DNA of 64,000 bases from Devosia soli (GTDB taxonomy: Bacteria; Pseudomonadota; Alphaproteobacteria; Rhizobiales; Devosiaceae). Under the pieces are notes generated by a model. That model made no database searches, was not told the origin of the DNA, and worked only from the letters and a program-made list of their open reading frames with translations. Positions 34,741 through 43,351 of this stretch are shown here, piece after piece (position 1 is the stretch's first letter; each line of letters opens with the position of its first letter). The stretch is from assembly GCF_000970455.1 (NCBI RefSeq), contig NZ_LAJG01000014.1:744001-808000 (forward strand), given 5' to 3'. The position numbers were made by a program, and so were the translations under genes.

Positions 34741-35875
34741 GGGGATCAGCGGCGTCACGTAGGCCGTCTCCGAAAAAGTTGAGGGCAAGAATGACGATGA
34801 CGACGCAGATGCCTGGAGCGAGAAGCCACGGCGCTGTCGCCAGCGTCCGGATATTCTGCGCATCCTGCAGCAGCGTGCCCCAGCTCACGATCGGCGCCTG
34901 CAGCCCCAACCCGAGGAACGACAGTGCCGTTTCCGCAAGGATCATTCCCGGGATAGCCAGCGTCGCGGCTGCGATGATGTGGCTCGTAAAACTCGGCACC
35001 ATATGCCGCGTCACGATGCGCCAGTCGCTCGCCCCATCGAGCTGCGCCGCAGTGACGAAATCCTCGGTGCGCAAGGACAGGAACCGCCCGCGCACCACGC
35101 GCGCCAACTCGGTCCACCCGATCAAACTGAGAATGAGGGTAATGGCGAAATAGGTCTGGAGCGCACTCCAATCCTTGGGCATTGCCGCCGCCAGTCCCAG
35201 CCACAGCGGAATGGTCGGCATCGAGCGGATAAATTCGACGACGCGCATCACCGCGCTATCGAACCAGCCGCCATAATATCCGGCAAACCCGCCGATCACG
35301 ATGCCGAAGAAGAGGCTCATGGTCACGCCGACCAGCCCGATCGAGAGCGAGATGCGGGTGCCGTGGATGACCCGGCTCAGCATATCGCGCCCCAACCGAT
35401 CGGCACCAAGGATGTAGAATGGGTCGCGCGGGTTCTCGAGCCCCATCAGCTTGACCGACATGGGAATGATGCCAGCGAGCATGTATGGCTTGCTCTCGGC
35501 AAAGAACCGCACGGGAATGCGCGTTTCTTCGTCGATCACGAAGGTCCGCCGCAGCGCCACCGGGTCGATCTCGGTCTTGTACCCATTTACATAGGGCCCG
35601 AATTCCCAGCCGCCGTCCTCGTTGACCGCAAAGAAATGGATCCCCTGCGGCGGCGCATAAGTATAGCGGGCGCTGTAGGCCCCGGGATCGGTCGGTGCCA
35701 AAAACTCGGCGAGCAGCGTCACGAGGTAAAAAATCACCACGACCCAAAGGCTCACCAGCGCCAGCTTGTGCCGCTTGAAGCGGCGCCACATCAGCCCCAA
35801 CTGGCTCTCGCGCCGGGCGCGGGCCTTGGGCAGATCGGCATGAATGGTCGGCTGTATCGTATCCACGGCCATCAT
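34730..35875 (-). CDS. ABC transporter permease (DppC-like)
   Basis: This 381-residue inner-membrane permease has an N-terminal basic segment, a first membrane helix (LALVSLWVVVIFYLVTLLAEFL, residues ~33-54), a ~140-residue periplasmic insert, then GADRLGRDMLSRVIHGTRISL and the EAA-like loop RTEDFVTAAQLDGASDWRIVTRHMVP (~300). The periplasmic insert is longer than in DppC (~300 residues in total), as in importers that carry large SBPs with poly/oligosaccharide loci. The ATG at 35875 overlaps the upstream permease stop (ATGA). Confidence 0.92.
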   Translation of the reverse strand: MMAVDTIQPTIHADLPKARARRESQLGLMWRRFKRHKLALVSLWVVVIFYLVTLLAEFLAPTDPGAYSARYTYAPPQGIHFFAVNEDGGWEFGPYVNGYKTEIDPVALRRTFVIDEETRIPVRFFAESKPYMLAGIIPMSVKLMGLENPRDPFYILGADRLGRDMLSRVIHGTRISLSIGLVGVTMSLFFGIVIGGFAGYYGGWFDSAVMRVVEFIRSMPTIPLWLGLAAAMPKDWSALQTYFAITLILSLIGWTELARVVRGRFLSLRTEDFVTAAQLDGASDWRIVTRHMVPSFTSHIIAAATLAIPGMILAETALSFLGLGLQAPIVSWGTLLQDAQNIRTLATAPWLLAPGICVVIVILALNFFGDGLRDAADPHGR

Positions 35876-36861
35876 TTGCCCCCGTAACGAATGCGCGGAT
35901 CGATCAGCGCAAGGAGAATGTCGGAAATCACAGTGCCGATGACAGTGAGCACGCTGAGGAGCAGAATGATCGCACCCGCGAGATACATGTCCTGCGTCGT
36001 CAGCGAGCGCAGCAGCATCGGCCCGGCCGTCGGCAGGTTGAGCACCACCGACACGATCACCGATCCCGAAACCAGCGCCGGCAAGAGCCAGCCGATGGTC
36101 GACACCAGCGGGTTCATCGCCAGCCGCACCGGATATTTGAGGATCACCCGCCATTCCGGCAGTCCCTTGGCCCGCGCGGTCACGACATAAGGTTTCTTCA
36201 GTTCATCGAGCAGATTCGCCCGCAAAATGCGGATTAGCTCCGCCGTTCCCGCCATCGACAGAACCAGGATCGGCGCCCAGGCGTGGCTCAAGAAATCCCA
36301 GATGCGCGGCAGGCTCCAGCGGGCGTTTTCAAAGCCCGGCGAAAATAGCCCGCCCAGCGTCACCCCGAACCAAGTATAGGCGAGGTACATGAGGATCAGC
36401 GCGAAGAAGAAGTTCGGCACGGCAAGCCCGATAAAGCCGCCAACGGTCGCGAGATAATCGCCCAGCGAATATTTCCGCACCGCCGCATAGATGCCGATCG
36501 GCAGCGCGATCAGCCACATGGTGATCACCGCCATGCCTTCGAGCAGCATCGAATTGCCGAGGCGCCCCCAGATCAATTCCGTCACCGGCCGTTTCCATTC
36601 AAAGCTCTGGCCGAAATTGCCGGTCAGGATGCCGCCGATCCACTTGAAATATTGGACATAAAACGGCTCGCCGAGCCCATACTGCGACCTGAGATTGGCG
36701 ATAACGCGCGGGTCGACCTGCTCGCCGGTTGACGACAGCGAGGCGATATAGGTCGTCAGATAATCGCCCGGCGGCAATTGGATAATGGCGAATGCCACAA
36801 TGGAGATAGCGAACAGCGTCAGGATCATGGCGATCAGGCGCCGGATGATGAACTGAACCAT
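35872..36861 (-). CDS. ABC transporter permease (DppB-like)
   Basis: This 329-residue inner-membrane permease has an N-terminal helix FIIRRLIAMILTLFAISIVAFAI, the characteristic LPPGDYLTTYIASL, RSQYGLGEPFYVQYFKWIGGILTGNFGQSF, and the EAA loop VTARAKGLPEWRVILKYPVRLAMNPL (~residues 225-250). It forms the pore with the DppC-like subunit. It is encoded 110 bases after the SBP gene, with two stem-loops in between. Confidence 0.93.
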   Translation of the reverse strand: MVQFIIRRLIAMILTLFAISIVAFAIIQLPPGDYLTTYIASLSSTGEQVDPRVIANLRSQYGLGEPFYVQYFKWIGGILTGNFGQSFEWKRPVTELIWGRLGNSMLLEGMAVITMWLIALPIGIYAAVRKYSLGDYLATVGGFIGLAVPNFFFALILMYLAYTWFGVTLGGLFSPGFENARWSLPRIWDFLSHAWAPILVLSMAGTAELIRILRANLLDELKKPYVVTARAKGLPEWRVILKYPVRLAMNPLVSTIGWLLPALVSGSVIVSVVLNLPTAGPMLLRSLTTQDMYLAGAIILLLSVLTVIGTVISDILLALIDPRIRYGGK

Positions 36862-36881
36862 GGAAAGGGCCTTCCGCAGCG

Positions 36882-36944
36882 CTCCGGCGTTGCCGGAGAC
36901 GAGTGGGGATTAGACCCCTCGCGGCTAGGGAGAACCGCGAGGGG
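36882..36944 (-). promoter_or_regulatory. Intercistronic stem-loops between SBP and permease genes
   Basis: There are two perfect hairpins in the 110-base gap after the SBP stop: CTCCGGC-gtt-GCCGGAG (36882-36898) and CCCCTCGCGG-10 bases-CCGCGAGGGG (36915-36944). Neither has a T-run. Such structures usually protect the upstream SBP message and give more binding protein than permease. Confidence 0.65.
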
Positions 36945-36971
36945 GTGCAGCGGGTTGGAGGACAGCCCCGC

Positions 36972-38873
36972 TTATTCGAAGTACCAGGTCACCGGATCCA
37001 TCGGCGCAGGGGTTGGGAACAGCCAGGCATTGAACATGCTCTCGGGCGCGTTCTTGAGGTTGTTCCGGATGATCGAATACGAGTTGGGCATGAGGCTCAC
37101 GCCGATCACCGGGAACTGCTCCTTGGTGATCGCCAGCACCTGGCGGAACAGCTCGCCGCGCTTGGCAGGGTCCGCCTCGGCCTTTACCTGATCATAAAGC
37201 GCCATCTGTTCCTTGGCCCAGTCGATCGGTTCTTCGGCTATTTCAGGCCGCGTGCCGTTGTACCACTGCACCCATTTGTAGGCCCAAACGCTCTCATCGC
37301 TGAACGGGAAGTAGTAGCGCGGATCCTGCAGCGCCTCGATGCCGCCGTCACCAGCCCAGATCTGCGCATCATATTCGTTGCCGGGCCGCTTTTCATAGAA
37401 CAGCGTGCGATCGATATTGTTGAGCTCGAGCTCGATGCCGACAGCCTGGAACTGCAGCTGCATGATTTCGAGAATATCGATCCATTCGGGCCGCAGCGCG
37501 GAAATGACGTCGACTGTGATCTTGGCCGGCTCGCCGTTGCTCATCAGGCGAATGCCATCGCCGTTCATTTCCGTGAGACCGGCCGCATCGAGATGCTGCG
37601 CGGCCAGCTCAGGGTCGAACTCGGTATATTGCTTGGCCAGCTCCTCGTCATAAAACTCGGATTCCGGGCGAGGCGCGACCTGGAACGGTTCGCCCTGGCC
37701 CGTAAAGACCACGTCGATGATTTCCTGCCGGTCGATCGCATGCGAAAGGCCGATGCGGAAATCCTTGTTCTGGTAGAGCTCGCGTTTCACCGGATCGTCG
37801 TGGTTCATGTTGAGCTGCAAGACGAGCGTATTGGACGAAGACGGGATCACTTCGCCGAGGTGATAGTCACCCTGCTCCTGCCCATCGAAGAACAGCGGCT
37901 TGTTGATGACCGTTGCGATATGACGTTCCTGGAAATCGATCTCGCCATTGAGCGCCAGAAGCGTCAGCTCTTCGATGCTTTCCGAAACACGCATATCGAT
38001 ATTGTCGATATAGGGGAGCTGGTTCCCCTCGCTGTCGGTCTTCCAAAAGTAGGGATTGCGCTTCCAGGTCAACCGCGCCGCATTGGCGTTGAGCGGCTGG
38101 TCGATGACCCAGCCATAAAGCACCGGCAGGTCAGGATTGGCAAAACGGATCGTCTCGAAACCCCATGCGCAACGGTCCTGAAGATAGAGCGCCCAGTTGG
38201 TGAAGCCCGCCGCCTGCGCATCGGCATCGGCGTTTTCGTTGTATTTGGGGTAGAACTGCCCACAGTATTTCTTCTGCAGTGACGTGATGTGCAGGCCATC
38301 GGTCCCGGCAATGGTCTCAAGGAACATGCCATTGGGCTTTTCGAAGGTGAACTTGAAGGTCAGCTCGTCGATGACTTCCAGCGTCATCGGGTTGGTCGTG
38401 CTGTCGATCCAGCTGCCCGCGGCATAGTCCGGGTCCTTATAGATCTCAACCGTGAAGGCGATGTCTTCGGTGGTGAAGGGCGTTCCATCCGACCACTTCA
38501 CGCCATCGCGCAGCTTAAACGTATATTCCTTGGCGTCCGGGCTGACTTCCCAGCTTTCGGCCAGGTTCGGGAGAACGGTCTTCCACTCATGGTCGAAGCG
38601 GACGAGCCCTTCATAGGCCACCGTCTTGACGATGATGCCGTTGTCGCCGCCGCCGCGCATGCCCATGCGCCAGGTGCCGCCATATTTGCCGACGCTCTCG
38701 CCATCGACCACTAGCGGATTGCTCGGCAGCCGCTCGGCCACTGGCGGCAGTTCGCCGCTCTCCACCGCCGCATCGAGCATGGGCGATTGCTGCTGCGCCC
38801 AGACTGGGCCAGCGGCGGCGAGCATGGCCGATATGGCCACCGCGCCCGTCAAACCAAGATAGGTCTTCCTCAT
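36972..38873 (-). CDS. ABC transporter substrate-binding protein, family 5 (glycan locus)
   Basis: This 633-residue periplasmic binding protein has a signal peptide (residues 1-26, ending VWAQ) and a family 5 signature near residues 110-135 (KLRDGVKWSDGTPFTTEDIAFTVE). It is larger than DppA (~535) because of inserts (residues ~200-260), like SBPs associated with heparinase/DUF2264 loci. GGGAGGG lies before the ATG. It is the first importer gene and follows the heparinase II/III-family gene by 83 bases. It probably binds the oligosaccharide released outside or in the periplasm, although the fold was first known for peptides. Confidence 0.92.
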   Translation of the reverse strand: MRKTYLGLTGAVAISAMLAAAGPVWAQQQSPMLDAAVESGELPPVAERLPSNPLVVDGESVGKYGGTWRMGMRGGGDNGIIVKTVAYEGLVRFDHEWKTVLPNLAESWEVSPDAKEYTFKLRDGVKWSDGTPFTTEDIAFTVEIYKDPDYAAGSWIDSTTNPMTLEVIDELTFKFTFEKPNGMFLETIAGTDGLHITSLQKKYCGQFYPKYNENADADAQAAGFTNWALYLQDRCAWGFETIRFANPDLPVLYGWVIDQPLNANAARLTWKRNPYFWKTDSEGNQLPYIDNIDMRVSESIEELTLLALNGEIDFQERHIATVINKPLFFDGQEQGDYHLGEVIPSSSNTLVLQLNMNHDDPVKRELYQNKDFRIGLSHAIDRQEIIDVVFTGQGEPFQVAPRPESEFYDEELAKQYTEFDPELAAQHLDAAGLTEMNGDGIRLMSNGEPAKITVDVISALRPEWIDILEIMQLQFQAVGIELELNNIDRTLFYEKRPGNEYDAQIWAGDGGIEALQDPRYYFPFSDESVWAYKWVQWYNGTRPEIAEEPIDWAKEQMALYDQVKAEADPAKRGELFRQVLAITKEQFPVIGVSLMPNSYSIIRNNLKNAPESMFNAWLFPTPAPMDPVTWYFE

Positions 38874-38956
38874 ACGATCCCTCCCTTTTCCGGCGCTTTG
38901 ACCGGAGATGATTTCGGCTGCCCCATCCTCCTGGGATCAGCCACAAGAACTCCCGC

Positions 38957-40783
38957 TCAGGTGAGCGGCGAGATGTCGAGCACGACGCGTCCCTCCCGGC
39001 TCCTCTGCCGGGGCGTGAACACGATGCGGGTCAGATCGACCGCTGGCTGATATTGTTTTTCCTGGGTCTTGCGGACATCGAAGGCCACTTCGAGCGCGCC
39101 GGCATCAAAGTCGATGCGCACACCTGCCCCCGCCTCGCCGACGTGTAGGGCGTCACCCTCGGCACGCGCCGAAAGCGGCGTCACCAATACGGACTGAAAT
39201 TCACCTTCGGTGCTCTTGAATGCATAGCGATCCTCAAGCCGAACCGCTCCGCCCGGCACATCGCGTTTCAGCGCTACCGTGCGTTGCAACTGCGCAAGAT
39301 CAGCCTCAGCCGGATAGGCCGCAGCCATCTCCAGCACCAGCCGATCCTCGGCAGCATTATGCACATGATCGACCACTTCGGCCGCATGCGCTCTGCCCTC
39401 GGCCTGCGCATGTCCATTCACCACCGGCACCGAATGCCCCAGCGAAGACGCGAATATGTTCTGGTAGCGATCAGGCCCGAAAAAGGCCTTCGAATAGCGC
39501 CCGCGTCCTGGATCGGTCAGCACCACTTTGCCACCCGAAACCACCATGAACGACCCGACATCGTTCTGGTTATGCATCTCATCATTATGCCCGCCCTTGG
39601 CGGCCAGCCGCAGCGACTTTAATTCATTGGGATCGAGCCGGCTGATCATCCAGCCCATCTCGTCATACCAATCATGCAGACCCAACCGGGCCGGCTCCGC
39701 CTTTGCCAGTGGCCAGGCATATTGCCGAAGCGGCCAGATGAACTGGTTGAACACCGACACGCCAAAGTCATTTTTCATACCGAGGCCCAACAGCCCCGGC
39801 AGATCCAACTGCTTGGCCAGCAGCGACAGCAAACCCGGATGAAAACTCGGATTGTGATCCGAGTCCGAAAAGCTCACCCAGACACCTTCGGTCAGCATGG
39901 TCCGCAGCGGAAACTGCGCGATATCCCGGATGAAATTGCCTTCCAGCAGGTCGAGCGCCCCGCCCGTCCGCGCATGCAGCAGATGCGCGAGCACGGCATA
40001 ATTGCCGAACCCATAGGTCCAGTAATCGGGTCCCTCGGACGAGCCACCCTCGCGGTCGAACGTCTCGAGATAATCGGCAAGGCTATGGAGCCCCCGCATC
40101 ACGATCTCGGCCAGCCGGCCCATATCCGTTTCGAGATAAAGCGCCGCGCCGACCGCCCCGGCGACACAGACCGCCGTCCAGTTATTGACCTGCTTCTGCG
40201 GCGTCGAATGCAGCCACCAATGATCGTTCCGATTGAGGAACGGCCCGACCACGCGCCGCTCGATCTCGACCCGCACCCGATCCCGCAGATTGGCTGACAA
40301 TTGCTCACCAACGAGGTAATCGATCTCGGCCAGATCCAGCGCCGTCATCGCCGCTGCCAGATCGAGCGTCGGATGGTCGAACCGATCCAACGCCCGCGCA
40401 TGCGCCGGCCAGGCCCAATTGGTCTCTTCGAGCCGCGCCCAAAGCACATTCTCGATGGCGGCGGCAAATCTACCTTCGCCCGTCAACCACTCGGCCAGGA
40501 CGAGTCGATAGAGCATGCTTCGACGCGCCCGCTGCGCATCCTCATAGCCCTCGCGGCGGCCGGTCTCGGCAAATTCGTGATAAAGCCGCGCCGGAAGCGC
40601 CGGCACGTCGGCAACAGCATCCGCCTCCGCCTCAGTCACCAAGTGAGCCAGAACATCGGCACCCAGCTGGTCCTTCAGCACCAGCCATTCCGCCGAACCT
40701 GTAAGCGGAAACGGCGCAAACTCGGGCGCGTTTTCCAGCACCTCTCGAACCTGCCGTACATTCCACCGCCGAAGATCCACCAA
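38957..40783 (-). CDS. Heparinase II/III-family protein (polysaccharide lyase-like)
   Basis: This 608-residue protein has an N-terminal alpha/alpha toroid (residues ~1-380; WWLHSTPQKQVNNWTAVCVAGAVGAALYL and GGSSEGPDYWTYGFGNYAVLAHLL carry likely catalytic Asn/His and Tyr). A C-terminal beta-sandwich contains KGGHNDEMHNQNDVGSFMV (~395-413), the heparinase II/III signature. Family members cleave uronic-acid polysaccharides by beta-elimination. There is no signal peptide, so it is probably cytoplasmic and acts on imported oligosaccharides. It is the first gene of the importer operon, with LacI-type operators upstream. Confidence 0.9.
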   Translation of the reverse strand: MVDLRRWNVRQVREVLENAPEFAPFPLTGSAEWLVLKDQLGADVLAHLVTEAEADAVADVPALPARLYHEFAETGRREGYEDAQRARRSMLYRLVLAEWLTGEGRFAAAIENVLWARLEETNWAWPAHARALDRFDHPTLDLAAAMTALDLAEIDYLVGEQLSANLRDRVRVEIERRVVGPFLNRNDHWWLHSTPQKQVNNWTAVCVAGAVGAALYLETDMGRLAEIVMRGLHSLADYLETFDREGGSSEGPDYWTYGFGNYAVLAHLLHARTGGALDLLEGNFIRDIAQFPLRTMLTEGVWVSFSDSDHNPSFHPGLLSLLAKQLDLPGLLGLGMKNDFGVSVFNQFIWPLRQYAWPLAKAEPARLGLHDWYDEMGWMISRLDPNELKSLRLAAKGGHNDEMHNQNDVGSFMVVSGGKVVLTDPGRGRYSKAFFGPDRYQNIFASSLGHSVPVVNGHAQAEGRAHAAEVVDHVHNAAEDRLVLEMAAAYPAEADLAQLQRTVALKRDVPGGAVRLEDRYAFKSTEGEFQSVLVTPLSARAEGDALHVGEAGAGVRIDFDAGALEVAFDVRKTQEKQYQPAVDLTRIVFTPRQRSREGRVVLDISPLT

Positions 40784-40863
40784 TTCCCCCTCACGTCGCG
40801 CTCAACGCTAACGGAATGCTACCCCTTTTTGGGGAAGCCGCTGCCTGAACATACGCAAACCTA

Positions 40864-40879
40864 TGCACAATATTGCGCA
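40864..40879. promoter_or_regulatory. Candidate LacI operator, heparinase-gene promoter
   Basis: TGCACAATATTGCGCA is a 16-base palindrome with one mismatched pair and the core CAATATTG. It closely resembles ACGCAATATTTGCGT in front of the LacI gene. It lies ~80 bases upstream of the heparinase-type start. Confidence 0.65.
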
Positions 40880-40892
40880 AACTCAAGCTTTT

Positions 40893-40907
40893 TGCGCAAT
40901 TCATGCA
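40893..40907. promoter_or_regulatory. Second candidate LacI operator (weaker)
   Basis: TGCGCAATTCATGCA shares the left half-site TGCGCAA with the neighbouring palindrome, about 29 bases from it. The right half is imperfect. A nearby TTCGCAATTTTGTG (from 40911) may be a third, poorer half-site. Confidence 0.45.
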
Positions 40908-41092
40908 AGTTTCGCAATTTTGTGGGAATTGCGTCGAGAATGGAAAAGGATAGGACGTTTTAGAGCCAAACGAACCGGACGCTTTTCAACATAGGAGGAA
41001 AAAATGTTGACCTGATGGTGAGGAAAAGGACCTCAACCTCGTCCCTCGCGGCGAGCTAAGCGCAGTCGCTGAAAAGCAGAATGCCCACCCAT

Positions 41093-41166
41093 CGTCACCA
41101 CCGGGCTTGACCCGGTGGTCAATGCGAAGGCGGGTTGGATTGCCGGGACAAGCCCGGCAATGGCGA
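41093..41166. repeat. Intergenic palindromic repeat, family A, copy 4
   Basis: GTCACCACCGGGcttgaCCCGGTGGTCAATGC is followed by GGATTGCCGGGACAAGCCCGGCAATGGCG. Both stems are complete; the first has a compensatory change (CACCGGG/CCCGGTG rather than CACCCGG/CCGGGTG), so pairing is kept. Confidence 0.82.
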
Positions 41167-41209
41167 CGCCGGGATCAAATGGCGTCATTCTGGCAATGGA
41201 TACTCACGC

Positions 41210-42214
41210 TCACCCCAGGGGATGCACCGTCTCGCCCTCGACCAGCGTCAGGCCAACCTCAAGGTGCTGCACCGCCCGCTCACCCTCGAGCTGCTGTGCC
41301 AAAAGCCGGATCACCCCACGCCCGATCGCCTCGCGATCGACCCGTACCGTGCTCAGCCGCGGATTGGCCATTCCGGCAATCGGCAGGTCATCAAAACCCA
41401 TCATGGAAAACGTCTTGGGCATGGGCGAATCCTGCCCCAGCAGCGCGTCTACCATCGAGACGGCCACCCCATCATTCCAGCAGAACACGGCCGTTACATC
41501 GTATTTGCCGGCAAGCAGGTTTGCGAGCAGTTCGCTGCTCGAATGCTCGTTGGAGATGACAATGGTCGCTTCGGCGTCAGGCACAGCCGCCATGGCTGCT
41601 TCGAAGCCTCGGCGGCGCTGCATGATGGTGTGGCGATGCCGATATGTGTAGTGCAGGATCCGGCGATGTCCGGCATCGAGCAGGTGTTTGGTCGCCATGT
41701 ACGCGCCGAAGAAGTTGGCTGGCGACACCGAACTCAGCCGCATCGTCGGGTCGACGCCATTGGCGAGAACCAGACTGATATCGGCGTCGATCACCCACTG
41801 CGTCAGCGCCTCGTCCGGATCGATCCCCGCCAGAACGAGTCCGTTCGCGCCGGTCTTGGCCATATGCCGCTGGATAAAATCCAGCGTCACGGTCTCCTCG
41901 TTGACGAGCCGCACATCGAGCACGATGCCCTGCTCCGCTGCCTGGGCCCGCATGCCCTCGACGATGCCATGATAAAAGCTCGTCAGATTGCCCATAGCGC
42001 CGTTGAGCGGCACCATGGCGACGGCGCGCTTGTCGAGGCTCGCCACCGCCGGCACATGCTTGCTCTTGTACCCGATCATCCGAGCGACGCGTTGCACGTC
42101 CCGCCGCACCGCGTCGCTGATACCGATTTCATTGGCCAACGCCCGCGACACGGTCGACACGGATACGCCGAGCTTTTCGGCGATATCGGCTTGGTTCGCG
42201 CGCTTGCTGGCCAT
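41210..42214 (-). CDS. LacI-family transcriptional regulator of the glycan locus
   Basis: This 334-residue repressor has an N-terminal helix-turn-helix (QADIAEKLGVSVSTVSRALAN, residues ~7-27), the hinge helix (SDAVRRDVQRVARMIGYKSK) and a periplasmic-binding-like sugar domain, with GLVLAGIDPDEAL and HRRILHYTYRHRHTIMQRRRGFEAA (~185-210). The ATG at 42214 follows GGAGGG. A perfect palindrome lies 24 bases upstream of that start, and related sites precede the heparinase-type gene, so it probably represses both itself and the import operon until a sugar binds. Confidence 0.93.
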   Translation of the reverse strand: MASKRANQADIAEKLGVSVSTVSRALANEIGISDAVRRDVQRVARMIGYKSKHVPAVASLDKRAVAMVPLNGAMGNLTSFYHGIVEGMRAQAAEQGIVLDVRLVNEETVTLDFIQRHMAKTGANGLVLAGIDPDEALTQWVIDADISLVLANGVDPTMRLSSVSPANFFGAYMATKHLLDAGHRRILHYTYRHRHTIMQRRRGFEAAMAAVPDAEATIVISNEHSSSELLANLLAGKYDVTAVFCWNDGVAVSMVDALLGQDSPMPKTFSMMGFDDLPIAGMANPRLSTVRVDREAIGRGVIRLLAQQLEGERAVQHLEVGLTLVEGETVHPLG

Positions 42215-42237
42215 TAAAAGACCCTCCTCACTCAACT

Positions 42238-42252
42238 ACGCAATATTTGCGT
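42238..42252. promoter_or_regulatory. Candidate LacI operator, autoregulatory
   Basis: ACGCAA-TAT-TTGCGT is a perfect inverted repeat between the esterase gene and the LacI gene, 24 bases upstream of the LacI ATG. The arms match the TGCGCAA words near 40864-40907. Confidence 0.7.
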
Positions 42253-42280
42253 TTCTTGAGTAAAGCAAGTTTTTCTCATT

Positions 42281-43255
42281 TCAGGCCATTCCGAACCGTT
42301 TTCCGAGCCATTTCATCTGCTCGCGATCCTGGAATGGCCCACCACCTTCGTGGTTGTTAAACTCATATTCCACAATGGTTTTATCGCTGCCGGCAAAGGC
42401 CTGATAGGCGCCGTAGACTGTCGACGGCGGACAGATATCGTCCATCAGCGCTACCGAGAACAAAGCAGCCGCATTGCTCTGCCGCGCGAAGTTGACACCA
42501 TCGAAATAGCGCAGCGTTTCAAAGACTTGAGCAGACTTATCCCTGTGCTGAGCTAGGAAGCGTACAATCTCCAAATAAGGATCGCGTCCCGCAGTCCGCA
42601 CCGCACGGGGGTAATCGCAAAGGAACGGAACATCCGGCATGACGGCCTTCACCCTTCTATCGATGCCCGCGACGGCCAGCGCAATGCCGCCACCCTGGCT
42701 GCCACCGCAAACCGCGACGCGTTCGGCGTCGACGAAATCCTGGTCGAGCAGCATGTCGACGGCGCGCACGCCATCGGTGAACAGGCGACGATAATAGTAG
42801 TCGTTCTTGTCGAGCACGCCCTTAGTCATGACGCCCGGGATCGACGGCGTCGTACCAACCGGGTCGGACGTCGCGCCCATGCTCCATCCGCTGCCCTGCC
42901 CTCTCGTATCCATGCGGAAATAGGCGTAGCCCGAAGCCGCCCAATGCAGCAGTTCGTGGGGAAAGCTGCGCCCACCGCCATAGCCGATGAACTGCACGAC
43001 GAGCGGCAACTTGCCCTCACGCGCCTTGGGTAACAGCAACCAACCCTTGACCGGCTGCCCGTCGAACCCCGGAAAGGTCACATCAAAGGCCTCAATCAGT
43101 TTGAGGCTCGTTTCAGCCGGCACCATCTCGACCTTGCCGCCCGCCGCACGCGATTGGGCCAGCGTGTCCGACCAGAAACTGGCAAAATCGCCAGGCATTT
43201 CAACGCTGCTGCGATAGGCGCCGAGCGCGGGATGAGTGAGATCTGGAAAGGGCAC
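42281..43255 (-). CDS. Acetylxylan esterase / cephalosporin-C deacetylase family (CE7-like)
   Basis: This ~324-residue alpha/beta hydrolase has VVQFIGYGGGRSFPHELLHWAASGYAYFRMDTRGQG (oxyanion region), the nucleophile GGSQGGG, the acid in ALMDDICPPST and the His in NNHEGGG at the C-terminus. These are the AXE1 family hallmarks. It removes acetyl groups from xylo- or other oligosaccharides. There is no signal peptide, so it is cytoplasmic. The start is uncertain: GTG at 43255 matches the family N-terminus (PFPDL), whereas TTG at 43288 adds 11 residues. It lies upstream of the LacI gene on the same strand and is probably co-regulated. Confidence 0.9.
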   Translation of the reverse strand: MPFPDLTHPALGAYRSSVEMPGDFASFWSDTLAQSRAAGGKVEMVPAETSLKLIEAFDVTFPGFDGQPVKGWLLLPKAREGKLPLVVQFIGYGGGRSFPHELLHWAASGYAYFRMDTRGQGSGWSMGATSDPVGTTPSIPGVMTKGVLDKNDYYYRRLFTDGVRAVDMLLDQDFVDAERVAVCGGSQGGGIALAVAGIDRRVKAVMPDVPFLCDYPRAVRTAGRDPYLEIVRFLAQHRDKSAQVFETLRYFDGVNFARQSNAAALFSVALMDDICPPSTVYGAYQAFAGSDKTIVEYEFNNHEGGGPFQDREQMKWLGKRFGMA

Positions 43256-43351
43256 GGTGCAAAATCCTGGTATGGAAGTTTGCCCCAACCTGCACCCACG
43301 GCGGTCAAAAGACCAGCTGTCGCCACGATTTCACACAGCTAAGCGAAGACG

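Larger units (their letters stand above)
40784..41209. other. Promoter/operator gap upstream of the heparinase-type gene
   Basis: This 426-base gap has an AT-rich half next to the heparinase-type gene (40830-40980) carrying several TTGCGCAA/TGCGCAA words that resemble the LacI operator at 42238. A family A repeat lies at 41093-41166, just before the LacI stop. No further gene is supported; the open frames here are short and GC-driven. Confidence 0.6.
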
